A stretch of DNA of 64,000 nucleotides, from assembly GCA_024699855.1 (NCBI GenBank), contig JAMPIQ010000002.1, positions 1,054,001 through 1,118,000 of the forward strand, written 5' to 3'. Of the stretch, positions 36,591-48,439 are shown one piece after another. A program made the position numbers and the translations under genes. The DNA is from Aphelenchoides besseyi (Eukaryota > Nematoda > Chromadorea > Rhabditida > Aphelenchoididae). Position 1 is the stretch's first letter. Each line of letters begins with the position of its first letter. The notes under the pieces are model-generated. The model saw only the letters and a list, made by a program, of their open reading frames with translations, made no database searches and was not told the origin of the DNA.

Positions 36591-37091
36591 ATGAAGTTCG
36601 TTTCGTTAATTTCGCTTTTTGCTCTCGTTTTGTACGGTAAGTTCCGGTTGCTGGTCGAAGCTTCTGATCGATGGTTTTTAGTTTACGCTCAAAACAATGA
36701 AAATCCGCCGACTGTTCCGTCGCGTTTGCGTCGACAAACGCCGCCGCCCGTTGAAGGGTCGAAGGTGAAACGTGAAGCCTCCAATACTCCGCCTCCAGAA
36801 GAAGTTCCACGACTTCGACGTGAAGCTGACGAGACGACGATGATTCCTCCGCAGAATCGGGATCGACGTGATGCGGACGAAAACATGGCCACGTCGCCCC
36901 AACCGAAGAAACGTGAAGTCGATGAGGGTGAGATGTCGACTGCTCCACCGGTTCCGAGCACGAAATTCGCTCGTTTCCGTCGTGCCACGGCCCCGCCCTA
37001 CACCCCACCAACTGCGATGCGATTCCGTCGTCAACAACCGCGCGAACAAAACGGCCAACAACCGGGAAGCGTTCCGATCATTCACGAATAA
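36591..37091 (+). CDS. Secreted precursor with repeated dibasic cleavage sites
   Basis: ATG at 36591. Exon 1 encodes a signal peptide (MKFVSLISLFALVLY). A 47-nt intron starts at GTAAGTT and ends GGTTTTTAG. Exon 2 starts VYAQNNENPP and runs to TAA at 37089-37091; AATAAA follows at about 37158. The mature part, about 130 aa, is Pro/Glu/Thr-rich. It is cut by repeated basic pairs or clusters: LRRQTPPP, VKREASN, LRREADE, RDRRDADE, PKKREVDE, RFRRATAPP and RFRRQQPRE. Spacers between them have 10-18 residues, several start with (E/A)D or contain PP. There are no Gly residues for amidation, so a classical amidated neuropeptide is unlikely. A furin-processed secreted peptide or cuticle-associated precursor fits better. 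No family was recognised. Confidence 0.6.
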   Translation: MKFVSLISLFALVLYGKFRLLVEASDRWFLVYAQNNENPPTVPSRLRRQTPPPVEGSKVKREASNTPPPEEVPRLRREADETTMIPPQNRDRRDADENMATSPQPKKREVDEGEMSTAPPVPSTKFARFRRATAPPYTPPTAMRFRRQQPREQNGQQPGSVPIIHE

Positions 37092-37557
37092 ATGTTCCTA
37101 TCTCTCACTTAATCTCCTCTTCTTCACTACCATGTAGTTGTTGTTCCAATGTATGTGCAATAAACAAACATTCTTCTTGTAACCTCAAATTTAATAATCG
37201 AATTCCCTCCTCGTTCACAGGTGTCCAAAAGATAAAAGAGCGAACAAACACGCCGCTAACGTTCAGCTGTCGCTGCTGCCCACGTCAACAGCCACGGAGG
37301 GCAAGAATGCCAATCGAAATGATCAGTAGTCGTGGTTTCCGATGTGACGTGAGCAAAAATCGTTTGTTCGAATTCCCAGTATTTATTCCAAAAGCGTCCA
37401 GATGCTGCCCGTTGCGTTTACATCGGTCCGGAAGACCACGTGCCTTCACTTGAAATCCCATTGACCGGTCGGTTTGATTCCCTCTCCCGCTCGCCCCCTT
37501 CACTCCCGTGTTCTCGTGTCAACAGGACGATCAATTTTGATCGCATTTTCATTCGAA

Positions 37558-39780
37558 ATGCCCGCGAACGAACGTTTTTGTTGGCAAAAATCGAAAGATC
37601 GCGATTGGCAAGTCGTGGGCTTAATAACCGAAGATGTTCAAGAGAACGTCGGAGCGCGGAAGATCGTCGGGCCAAAAATGTCGTTCGAGTTCATCAACGT
37701 GCGTATGACCCGATCGAACCAACAAATTCCGTGGGGTTTTGAGTTGCAACAACGCACTGGAAACGAAGTTTACGTCTCGAAGGTGAGAAACGTTTTCGCG
37801 CGTCTTCACGCCGCTTCTTTTCAGTTGGAATCCGGATCCATGGCCGAAAAGGCGGGGATCTGCGCGAACGACATTTTGAAGGAAATCTCCGGTCAACAGA
37901 ATCTGACGTTAAAATCGGCTTCCGATCGTCTTCGTGCGGCGTTGGAGATCACGATGATTCTCCGACGTCCGATCGGTTCGTCGCCGTCTTTAGCATGGGC
38001 TTTACAAAGACAACCCGATGGACAGTTTTTGGTTCAACAAAACGCAAATCAAAAAGCCGGAAATCCGGTGAGTTTTTGGCGGATTGTCTTTCAACTTCCG
38101 TTTAAGAATGTGGATGAAGTGGAACGTCGACGTTTTCAACGCCACATCACGGAAACGCGCACGGTCGCTGATTTGCCGTCTGGTCAACCGGATCAAAACG
38201 TCGAATTGCCGTACAACACGACTACGCATCATGCAGAAGGAAACTCGACATGGAATCGTGAGGACGACGGAATTCATCGGCGCTACGAATCCAAACGTAC
38301 GTACACACGCACCGAAAGCACGAATCTGCCTCCAGATGCGCAGCAAAATGCGCAGAACGGCGCCGTCCAACAGACGCCAACGACGCAATCGTACGCCGGT
38401 GAAAGCGTTTTGTATCGCCACAGTCAAGAACCTCAACGAACAATTACCACTGGGCAAACCGGCAACACGCGAAGCAGTGAAGGTAAGAAGAGTTTTTGAA
38501 CACACAACCACTTTTCTCTATAGGCTTTCAAACTCAACAGCAACCGCAACAGCAAGCTCGACAGCAAACTCAAACTGCCGTTCAGAATGGCAATAAATAC
38601 ACGTCGAATACAACTAACCAACAATTCGGAAATCAACAACAAATTCAACAAAACCAATTTGGAACTCAACAACAAACCCGAAGCGGTCAGAACGACAGTC
38701 ATTACACAATGAAGACTACAACTACTTACTCGACTTATGGAACTCAACAACCAGGTCCTCAAAACCAACAATCCGGTACTCAAAATCAGCAATTTGGTAG
38801 TCAAATTCAGCACAATGTTGGCCACAATCAGCAGTTCGGTAGTCAAAGTCAAGAACACAGTAGACAGAATGAAAAGTACACTTCTCAGAGTCAACAACAC
38901 CAATCGACTGCTTATCCGCGTTTTCCACAAAATCAATACAATCGCGGTATACCAGAGAATCACTACGAAGAACACAAACGAATTGCTGGTGTTCCCGGAG
39001 GAGTTCGCAGCGTTGAAGCGACACGTTTTGCTGTTGCGTCTCAACCCCCGGCCAATGATTCAAATGCTTTCACATACACCAGTGCAACTCAACACCCAAT
39101 CAATCTCCATCGACGCGAACAAAGTGCCGGTGGAGTACAACAATCGACTCAACGAACTACAAACGCAAATCAACAGCAACGTCAAACAACTGCACCACCG
39201 ATGACGAACTCCGAACAAATGACTTCGATATACGACGCGACAACCGGTGGTTATTTACAAGACGATTTTGCTCATTCGAAACGCAGCCGCGAAGCACACT
39301 ATCGAAACAGTCAACCGGTCTACGAATACGAACAACGATTGATTCCACCGTTGCGACATCGTAGCGCTTATTCGTCACCACAACGCGCGAAGACATCGAA
39401 ACAACCAGTTGGACCGCCGGTCTACTATGTTCCACCTCATCCACGAACTTATCGCGAACTTTCGCCTTCTGCTTCAATTCGACATCTTCAATTCAACTCC
39501 CCATTATCTTTATACTCACCAGAAGCCGCTGCCGAGGCTTATCGTCAACAGACTGGTCAGGAGCTGCATTTTTATCCGTTAGCTCGTGCTTCCAACTCAA
39601 CTAATTCGAATTTTCAGAGACGGTCCCGGACTTCAACCTCATCGTCCCGCCTATTTGGACTCAGAGACGCGCCGCTTGATTATCGAACAAGAACGCGGTC
39701 ATTTTCAACACTCGAAATCGCCGATCCAAAGCTCCGCAATGCGTCGAATTGCCGCGGGAGTTGGAGTTCCGTTGGAATGA
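37558..39780 (+). CDS. alp-1: PDZ-ZM protein of the ALP/Enigma/ZASP family
   Basis: ATG at 37558 (MPANERFCWQK); a second in-frame ATG at about 37678 (MSFEFINVRM) may be the conserved start. The PDZ domain has the carboxylate loop QQIPWGFELQ, then ESGSMAEKAGI and GDxI-like ANDILKEI. A long Gln-rich linker follows (about 38525-39350, QQQ/NQQFGSQ repeats), then a ZASP-like motif LQFNSPLSLYSPEAAAEAY. The last exon is reached by a 40-nt intron (GTTAGCTC...TTTTCAG) and encodes RPAYLDSETRRLIIEQERG and SPIQSSAMRRIA, as in other family members, ending at 39780. Unspliced reading would instead run to 39848. Family proteins anchor alpha-actinin at the Z-disc or dense bodies of muscle. No LIM domains follow within the next kilobase, so this may be the short isoform only. 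Confidence 0.78.
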
Positions 39781-39996
39781 ACAAACAACAACGCAAAAAC
39801 GTCGATAGTTCTGCTTTGGCTTATTTATCTCAAACGCTTATCAAATAGTCCCGGTTTAGATAGTTATAATAAACAAGACTTCAATTCTAATCTTCTCTAC
39901 TTACAATGTGATTATCATCAAAGCAGCAAATTCAATTTCTTTTGTTTGTCAGTTTACACCATTTTGATGCAAGTTTTTATTATCAACAAGATGTTG

Positions 39997-40800
39997 TTAG
40001 ACAAACTTAAGAAAGCGATTGATCAAGGAGCTGGTTCTCCTTTTACGTGCCTTGACTAAATCGGGAACATTCATTTTGTACGGTTCTAACATGTCTGAAG
40101 AAGGTGTTCGAATTTCGAGTTTTTGCTTACTGGCACAATGAAAAGTTCCATTGATTAGAATGGTGATTACGTCTTCACTGTGCAAATTACCCGGTCCATG
40201 AAAGCCAAGAGAAAGTCATGAGTCTAAACGAATACCAGAGGCCAATTCGATTCACTCGCTCAAAGTGCCGTATACTTGTATCAATTTGGTCGCTTTATAG
40301 CCACAAGCTTCATTGTAGCGTTGATTTGTGGCATTAACTCGACGTTCAATTCATCACGAGTAATATTGGAGTTAAAAAAGTCCTAGACATTGTCTCATAT
40401 AGAAACTAGAAACAAAACTAAGTACTGTAATCATGACTTACTTAATGGGAAATGTGCTTTCAAAAGCATTGTTGGAGCTGCCGTCTGTGCTTTGATATAA
40501 ACCAAATTCATTGCACTAACCAAAAAACAACTTTATTTTCATGCACCAACCTTAACTATTTGCCAAAACCACGCTCGATCGTCAGAATCACTTTGTAAAA
40601 ACTCAACATTGTCCTGCATTCCATAATCAAGCTTTCATCTAGACCTAAGATTTGACAATTCCTTCAAATCGTTCAAAGTCGAATTCGTAAAAACATTGCG
40701 AATTGGCTTAATGACTTCAAATTGGTAAGTGTGCTGAAATGCTACGGCCAATAGCCCAATAACGACATATAGCAGATCACTAGACGAAATTCGTCAGCAT
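39997..40800 (-). other. Possible small secreted gene, poorly defined
   Basis: Minus-strand exon-like stretches have good internal coding character but unclear joins. One hydrophobic start (LLYVVIGLLAVAFQ) leads into EVIKPIRNVFTNSTLNDL. It is followed by FWQIVK, YQSTDGSSNNAFES, ITRDELNVELMPQINATMK and a last ORF with LINGTFHCASKQKLEIR to a stop at 39997. Several N-linked glycosylation sequons occur. No family was recognised. Confidence 0.3.
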
Positions 40801-40851
40801 TGCTAAATCGACTAAAAGATCTAAAAAACATGATGATTGCCACTGCTTTTA

Positions 40852-41579
40852 TTGGTTTGTTACTAAAGTTTTGGAGGGGCGGGGCATGTTGACCTAGATT
40901 TGGAATGAAAAAATTTGGCCGATCGGTTGGAATGTGTGAACGAAGTTCGGTTGTTCAGCTGCCTACTGTCCTAAGTATGATTTTCGTTGTAGATTAGAAT
41001 CCATTTATTAAAATTAACACAAATCATCAAAAATACTCGCCATTTGAGTTGATAGTTCGGCGCCACCGTTCGGGCAATTGGGTGATTGCGCGTGTAGAAG
41101 GATCGATGACGGGAGGCGAAGAACGAGTTCAGGGACCGGCGGAGATGATTGACGTCGTTGAATCGGCGTCCTCGTATCCACGTCTTTAGCGAACGGAAGA
41201 GATGGTAGTCCGTTGGCGGACGTCCTGTTCGTGGCTGATCTTCCAAGCCCTCGAGTCCATAGTCGAACTTCTTGAACCAACGACGTGCCGTTGACTCAGA
41301 AGTCGTTCGCGCTCCATGCGTCGAGTTAATGATCTCAGCCGCTATAGCAGGCGAATGACGGAGGCGATATTCGTTGAGAAGCAGAAGTCGTACTTGTTCG
41401 CGAGTGAGGCCCATTCTGACAAAATTAGTCGAGAAAACAGTAGTAACGACGTCGAGCAACAGCAGATCCAATAATTCAAATTTGACACTTCGTTTAATTT
41501 CCAACCGACCGGTCAATTTTTTTCGTTCCAATTTTATAAAACGCATTGCGCAACCGTCAAAACTTTAGTAACAAACCAA
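40852..41579 (-). mobile_element. Internally deleted mariner (728 bp)
   Basis: Complete ends: perfect inverted repeats of about 22 bp (TTGGTTTGTTACTAAAGTTTTG) at 40852 and 41579, each followed outside by TA (40850-40851 and 41580-41581). The interior keeps the start of the transposase and its 3' end but lacks the middle, including TCDETW and the second Asp. The join lies at the sequence encoding GRPP followed directly by TDYHLF. It shares near-identical 3' DNA with the copy at 20.5 kb. It cannot encode transposase, but its ends could still be moved in trans. Confidence 0.88.
40971..41414 (-). pseudogene. Mariner transposase, deletion derivative
   Basis: ATG at 41414 (MGLTREQVRLLLLNEY), HTH region to RTGRPP, then the deletion junction into TDYHLFRSLKTWIRG, followed by a frame change near FYTR relative to the other copy. 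Two of three catalytic Asp residues are deleted. Confidence 0.8.
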
Positions 41580-41581
41580 TA

Positions 41582-42991
41582 AATTACGAAAAATGCAGCG
41601 TCGACTTCTTTACATCCTTCCTTCAATGGTTAAAGCCAAATTCTGCACTGTGTTGAATGCCTTGGCTAAGGCATTACTGCATTCCCAACACGGTTTAACA
41701 GTAATCGTATGGCTCTTCCGACATTTCCTAAAAGTTTGTTGTTTTGATTTTAATTAACGCCACTTATGTTGCCATCAATCGTTCGGTTGTCAAATTCGTT
41801 AATTTCGGGTGTTTTTGCGTATTACTGTGGTTGGCGGTTTAATTCGAGTTTTAAACTGTTTGCGGTGAGCAACATCTAATAAAAGCCAAACTTCTGCAAA
41901 TGGACAGTTCTTCGCACGTCGTCATTGTGTGGTATTTGAAGCAGAAGTCGATGCCCTTTGGATTATCAGAATGACGACTTATCACAAAACCAATAACTTC
42001 GATCACCTTCTGGTCAGCGCGAGTGACATTTTCTGTTGGCTCGGGCGAATATTCGCGATTCAATAGCGCTACAACGATGTTCACATTTGCTATAGCTACT
42101 GAAGGCTAGGAAAATAGAATTGCACAGATGTTAAGGCCGGATCCAACATAACAAAAGAAACCTGTTGGACAAAAAAGGGAGCGTTTATTGCCGAACCAAC
42201 GATCAATGAAAAAACCACAAAACTAATCAGAGAGCGAGTGCGGTCGGCTTAAATAGCGATCAGTGGAGTAAGTGAACGGAGAACAACAATTAGCAACAAT
42301 CTCCTTATTTCGACAAGTTTTGCTGTGCTTTGCAGCGAAATTGAGCACCTATGATGCCAAAATTTGACGTTGAATTGATTGGATGCAAAACCCTAGGTCT
42401 ATAAGCCAGTTTTCGAGAAAATTCGATTTTATTGAGATTGGGTGTGCAACTAAAACTGCACCGATTGTTTGAAGCCATAATTTTTATTTGTTGGTTTGTG
42501 CATCTAGATTTCTTTTGTGATTATTATAGAAAATGAAGTCTGGCTTCTTTCAGTATGCTCACCGAGAAACAAGACCAGAGAATTCACGACCTTATATCAA
42601 ACTTGGATCTGTGGACAATGTGGCCGAAAAAATGGCAACGATTTTTCTTGCATATAAAATTTGTGTGATCTAAAGTATCTGTTTCGCTAATACGCTTACT
42701 TTTGTTTATAGTTTCAACATCTACCAGTGAGTTTAGTTTGAGCTGAAAGTATGGTTTTCCTCAAACATCACATTGCACTTGTAGTTCTAATCACTGAGAG
42801 ATTAAAACGTAGTCTATAATTGTATCTTCAAACTTAGATGCTTGTGACCACGACTCTATTCAAGCAAACAAACTTGGGAGACAAAGTTCTGGTTGATGAG
42901 TATTGTACTCGAGTCGCTACATTTGCCAATAGGAATTTGAAGCAACGGCTATTGGAAGATAAGTCCAACTATCACCTACATATTGCACGAA
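41582..42991. other. Gap with one candidate exon
   Basis: A minus-strand ORF at 42084-41851 (VNIVVALLNREYSPEP, GIDFCFKYH, TTCEELSICRS) follows a TTCAG acceptor and looks coding. Its upstream exons were not found. The remainder is AT-rich without recognisable features. Confidence 0.3.
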
Positions 42992-44147
42992 ATGGCCAAT
43001 TTGAGTGCTTTCCTAGAGTCAAACTTTCATATTTGGGGTCATGAATCCGATTTCATTAAACAATTTCATGTGATCAACAACATTGCAATTTACGTCTTGT
43101 CTCCAATAACCACCATTCTTTTGTTTTATATGATTATATTCAAATCTCCAGTGCTATTTCAAGGTTATCGAGTTGTTCTGCTTTTTGGTATGCATCAATT
43201 TGAAAATTTTCACATCGTATTTAGCTAATTCTGTCGACTGTTTGCTTATTGTCGTCATGTGGTTTATGAACGTAAGATTAGATCGTTTTATCTAACCTGT
43301 CACTTTCAGTTTACTCGTTTGAACGCTGGTTATTTTGCGTTTATAACATCGTGGCCCACGATTCCGTTAACCGTTCAGTGGATCATTTACGGTTGTTTTA
43401 TGAGCAGCACAACACTTGAAAGTTTGACCGTCATGTTGGAGTTTTGGTTTCGTCTCGTCCTCATTAAAACGTTTGTTTACATGTTTGTTATCATCAATGC
43501 TGAGTTTAGAAAGAAACCACCGAGTTTAGTTCGACTTTTTTTGGTGATCTTATTCATCATTTTTTTAAGTGGCACTTCAAGTTTCTTTGTTATGGGATAT
43601 TTTCTGTCCGAAGATTTGTGCAAAACTACGTCGTTTGTTGTATTTGATACAGAGGTACACTTCCTACTCGCCATTATCTAGTGAGCTTTACAGAAAAATC
43701 CATGGGGACGTTTGATCTTGCCCTATCGACGATTTGTTATTTTTGTGTCTTTCGGATTAACGATTCTTTTGGCCATTTTGTCTTTTCGAACATTGAAACA
43801 ACAACCTGTGAGCTTGTCGGAGAGAGCGAAAAAGATGCTTAACGATTTTACCATAACCCTCTATGTGAAAGTCTGTTTTTGTAGTTGCTGTTAAGTAATC
43901 CGTCCTTTAGAACGTGGCTCCAATTTTTATGATAATCGTTCCATTGCTTCTTCGTTATGCGGCAAAAATCTATAAAATGGAAAACTGGGTCATCGATGAA
44001 TACATCAGCACAATGTATTTTTGGTTGCCGTTTATCAACTCGACTCTAACACTGTTGCTTATTAGTCACTATCGAAGAGTCATAATCGGTGCATTCAAAC
44101 GTCTGCGTTTGAAGGCCAATAGCATGCAAACAATTGGTGTTTATTGA
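42992..44147 (+). CDS. Seven-transmembrane chemoreceptor (Srh/Str-like)
   Basis: ATG at 42992 (MANLSAFLES). Five exons, with introns near 43188, 43271, 43653 and 43868, each 35-45 nt. Hydrophobic segments: IYVLSPITTILLFYMIIF, VDCLLIVVMWFM, TIPLTVQWIIYGC, IKTFVYMFVIIN (between helices), LFLVILFIIFLSG, FVIFVSFGLTILLAIL, APIFMIIVPLLLR and WLPFINSTLTLLLI. The end of TM7 reads INSTLTLLLISHYRR, the usual nematode chemoreceptor (Str superfamily: Srh, Str, Sri) signature, followed by a short tail ending MQTIGVY. It belongs to a different branch from the receptor at 7.6-8.7 kb. The gene looks complete. The ligand is unknown. Confidence 0.77.
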
Positions 44148-45458
44148 ACAGACAATGTCCATGAACGTTGTTAACCGTTTGATTGTTGTCAATTAGATTA
44201 CAAATACAACTATTAAGTTCAATCAGTTCTCATTTTTTTGGGTTATCGAACTTCGACTCGAAGCACACCGACACTCATACGAACCGACAGCGATTAGATT
44301 GTTTTGTGTTGAACGGAAGGCAGACGACGAGAGAGCGAACAGAAACATCGTGTGTCTTGTGTTCTCTCGTCCTGACGACGACCCGGCAGTTCGATCGGCT
44401 TTTTCTCAACGACGATATTAAAAGCAAGGAAGAGGGGGAGGCAAATGAACAGGTCCGATGTGCGAGAGTTATTACGAAAAAACCCTCTCTCGTACACCAT
44501 CTTGACCGTTCTTTTTGCAGATTCGCGTAAACATCAGATGCTGTTTTCTATCAACAAAATACAATTAGGATTGATGCTCAATGACATCAACTGCTATGGA
44601 GTCACATTCGCTAGCGATCTTTTGAAGATGAAGTAGCAAACAGAAGTTTTAAAGACATTCGTGGATTGTAGTTGAGAGCTGAAGTTGAACTATGAAAATG
44701 GCAAAGATGGCAGTCATCGCGTTTGAACAATAAGCTCGGGAATAAGATTTCGGAGTCAATTGAGAAGCAATCATTTTTGTTTCAGTTTTCATTTCGACTT
44801 GTTCAACGATTGCAGGTGGTGATTGTTTTTGCGATGGGATCGATTCTGTGTTTTCAAGCCTTTTTACTGTGACGTTCTATTGATGTCCTCATCAAGAAGT
44901 TGGAGACTGAAATTGAAGTGTGAGTTTGACTTCATCTTTCGGTTTGAAATGAGCGGACGTTAAAAGTGATCTACGTTTGTAAGTTGCACGAAAATTACGC
45001 AACAAAAATGAACAACATTTAGATTGTTAATAGCAAGAGGTCTCGAGGTCACGAAGAGACAGAATGCAAGGCAGAAACCAAGGAATCGTTTGAAAATTGA
45101 GAGATGGGTGATCTTTATTGTTGTCGACTTGGTGCGCTCTGAGATCGAAGTGACAGCAGTTGTGAGTAAAAAACGAACGAGCGCGAGCTCTGTTCTTGGA
45201 AAGTAGTGGGGCGAGTGTCGATCGAAGACCGTGGATCTTGTAGTGCAATGATGCCGGTTTTGGGAACCGAGCAATTTGGACTTCGGTTAACAAAGGTAAC
45301 GAATCAAGTGCATTCGTGGAGTCTTAGTAAGTGAGCACATTGACGAATGATAACCAACTCACTAATGTGATTGATTCCGAATGAAATGGTGTTTTTAAAA
45401 ATAAAATTTATAAGACAAAACAAGTTAACAAACAGACATTTAAACAACAAACAAACCA
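44148..45458. other. Intergenic
   Basis: Small ORFs only, for example 44183-44530 plus and 44960-45293 minus, in mutually exclusive frames. No motif, repeat or RNA was seen. Confidence 0.4.
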
Positions 45459-46030
45459 TTAAAGCATACAGTTCAGTTGCCGACATTGGGCCAGGATCCT
45501 GTCGAGGATTGGTTCGGGCGGAGATCGCTTTAGGCGAGCCGAATTCATATGGTCGAGGGCCAGTTCGCTTAGGTCGTTCTTCTGCTTTGTTGGCATCCAG
45601 TTGATCAGTCGAAGCAGTTGCTGGTACCAAATCAGATGTCCGTGGTTTGGAATAAAGCCATAACTACATTCGTAGTTTAGGCGCATTCTCAGCTCGTCGA
45701 TAGGACTCAGACCCGGCTTGTGATAGGCTTTATGGTCGTTAAGTCGGGTCTTCTGGTGCTTCCTGCAGAAGAGATGTTTGTCTGGAGACTTTTCGCGAAC
45801 CAAAAGGCAGAAGTCTTTCAGAGTCATCGAACCGTCGGACTGGAGCCACAGCCATCCTGTCTTCTCCACGGGATGTTGACAAGATCCGAATTTGTCAATG
45901 AAAAGGCAGATTCGTTGGTATTTTCGATTGTACCGACTGAAATCAAATGAAAACAGTTAAAAAAACCAAATAAGAAAACTTACATGTTGAAGAACTTCTC
46001 GAAGTCCTTGATTCGAAATTGCATGGCCAT
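45459..46030 (-). CDS. Cys/His-rich protein, divergent member of the 4.1/47.5 kb family
   Basis: ATG at 46030 (MAMQFRIKDFEK). An intron of about 50 nt (GTAAGTTT...GATTTCAG) sits just before RYNRKYQRICLF, the same place as in the family copies. Stop at 45459. The protein is about 175 aa. Shared core: a Cys..Cys segment (ICLFIDKFGSCQHP), FCRKHQKTR, and LRMRLNYECSYGFIPNHGHLIW, which aligns with LRLRLIFEYQFGFITDCGHLDR of the 4.1 kb gene. The sequence has diverged far more than the two arms of the inverted repeat, so this is an older paralogue. It is intact. Function is unknown. Confidence 0.55.
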
Positions 46031-47125
46031 AATCACCGAGTCTCGTAGACTAGTTGGCGTTGACAATCACAAACGAATGACTGCCGTTTTGATCCCGACA
46101 ACCTGATCCTTTTATCATGTCATGTCAGGACATCCGGTAACGACTGCAAGTCATAATGACCTTAAGTGAGCTTCGGTGATAACCCAACTTTTGATTAAGC
46201 GCTTTGTTTGGATCCCGCGAGGCATCTTGTAAGTGGATTGATTACAACTGCATAACTAGTGTTGCGTATTGTTTTATAATTTGTTTGATCGATTTGAGTT
46301 TTGGTCACTTCTTTCAAATTGACTGATTAAACGGTTAGTTTACTTGAAGACAAGATTCTAATCTTTGAGTTCAAGCAATCAATCGCAATGTATTTATGAT
46401 TGTTTGTTGGATGCGGCAAATGAAACGCTCGTGATTTTCAAAAGTTAACTCACGAGTGCTACGACATGAACTTATTTTAGTTTGAGTTCGACGTTCTGGT
46501 TAATCAACGAATAATCTGAATTGTGTCGTTCAGATGTTATTGTATTGTGAAGTAAAATCTGAGTTTGTGTTCTTATCAAGAAGAGTCTCTGTTTTCTGAT
46601 CTCGTCACAAGTCGGTTTCTGCTTGAATTTTGTCCATACATCCGGTGTTTTAAATGGTCGAAGTTGAGAGCTAGTAAGTGCTTCTACAAAGTTTCCGTTT
46701 TCTCAAAAGATTGTCGTCTGAAAATATGCTTGTAGTCACCATAATGTTGGGGCTTAAGTATTTCTACAAAATGTAACAAATTGATGAAGAACTTCAAAAC
46801 TTTGTGTCTTGCACTTTCCTAGGAGCAAAGCGCTCTCGTCAACGTTCAAGCCAAATATACATTCTTTTATAGTTCACGCACTAAGAACTCAGATGGACAA
46901 AAGAAACAACGGCTTGGTATTGAACCAACGCCAAGCTACCCAATAATCATTCCGATACATTTCATTACAGTGAGCATTAGAAGACGATTCGTTAAAGTTA
47001 AATATTTATAGTTATATCGTCATGTTGAATAAACTAATGGGCAAATTGAAATAAACTTGATTCGAAAGACCAACAAGCAACCCGCTTTCTAACTTCCCCT
47101 TCCACGAAGATCATTTTCGAACGCG
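46031..47125. other. Intergenic
   Basis: About 1.1 kb with no ORF of note and no recognisable repeat, ending at the sharp border of the duplicated segment. Confidence 0.45.
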
Positions 47126-48311
47126 TCATTGCCTGCCGTAACAACACTCGCGGAAGCTGTCTTTCTGACGCTTCCTTTAGCGCGATGACTGGAAGTCAAG
47201 TCAGATGAATAGCTTTCGTCAGGTGGAGATGTGATCGGTCACTACTTAAAGACGGTGTTCAAGTTATAGAGATCATTCAGAGCCATTTGCAAACTTTTCC
47301 GTTCGTTATCTTGATATTGGTTTTGCTGTTTCGAGATCATTTTAAATTCATTTGCTATCAATAAATTACCGTTATAACTTTCGTGCACTATTATACGAGT
47401 TTTGATAATTTACTAATTATGTTTATTCTAGCAAAAGCCAGTCGACAACTTCAAAACTGCGGTTGATTGAAATGGAAAATGACGAAAACAACACGCCGCA
47501 ACAGCACGACTTCAAAAAGCGATGGGAGTACGAAGCTGCGGACAAGCTTCGTAAAGATTTTTGACTGCAATGTCGCAACGCTCGTTAAGCGAATGAAGTT
47601 GTAAGTCAATATTCAATTTTTCGGGAATTACGATTTCGTTTTTTAGAAAGCAAACTGCAGATGGAAAATGCATTTGCATCTACCGTGAAGACAACGATGG
47701 ACAGATGTGCACAAACATCTTGGATAAGACGACTTTATCCCCTGTTAAGTTCGAAGAACGTGACTTAGAAGAAGTCGGCGGTCGTCCATTCAACTTTTGG
47801 GAACGACTGAAGCGTAAATTGCGGCTTTTGTGCGCCGAGCATCATCAGCTGTCGATAGGACAGTGTAGCAAACACCATGTTGCAAAAGGCCCATATTTTT
47901 ACAATATGGATGTCCAACTTCTAATCAGTGAATTGCGCTTAAGATTGATATTCGAATATCAATTTGGGTTCATCACTGATTGCGGTCATCTGGATCGACA
48001 ACTAGCTTTGATGGCTGGCATTGAATCCAGACATCATAACAAAAACGATGAAGAGTTTGATCTTTTAAAAGCGAAGTCTTTTCTTATGTGGCACAACGAA
48101 CATAGTCGTCGTGTTCCCCACACACCTGACTTTTATTTTAATGAACTCTTACACAGTAATTTAAAGTATTGTCCTCTTTGCACTGTAAAACCAAGAGTCA
48201 CCAGCAATGATGATGATTGGGACTCATTTCTTGAATCTTCGAATGTTGTACAATAAATTCTTAAATAATTTGTGGATTTGATAAAAATTGTCGTGTTGAC
48301 ATAGAAATTAT
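47126..48311 (+). repeat. Inverted duplication, arm 2 (partner 4071-5262)
   Basis: See arm 1. Differences from arm 1 are sparse substitutions plus small indels, including a two-base deletion in the first exon of the contained gene. Arms lie about 42 kb apart in opposite orientation. Confidence 0.85.
47472..48256 (+). pseudogene. Cys/His-rich protein, copy with 5' frameshift
   Basis: Equivalent ATG at 47472 (MENDENNTPQQ). Where arm 1 reads CGTAAAGAGATTTTTG, this copy reads CGTAAAGATTTTTG, two bases fewer. The frame therefore hits TGA directly after LRKDF. The second exon (from about 47647) is fully open to 48256 and nearly identical in protein to arm 1 (SKHHVAKGPYFYNMD, YCPLCT). A start at an internal ATG in the second exon could give a truncated protein. 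Otherwise this copy is inactive. Confidence 0.65.
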
Positions 48312-48439
48312 TGTTGATTGTTCAGTTTTGATGAGCAATGGATGAAAAAGCCAATGTGACTATCATGTTTTCTAGAAGCGAATGCAATAGAGCAAATTTG
48401 ATGAATTTATTTGATTGAGATATCTAAGAACAAATGGCA

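Noticed and set aside
38496..39200. Gln-rich repeats as a separate gene or satellite
   Set aside because: They are the linker of the PDZ-ZM protein; the frame is continuous with both conserved ends.
39781..39848. C-terminal extension of the ALP gene to 39848
   Set aside because: It requires reading through a good GTTAGC...TTTTCAG intron; the spliced frame gives the conserved SETRRLI and SPIQS ends.
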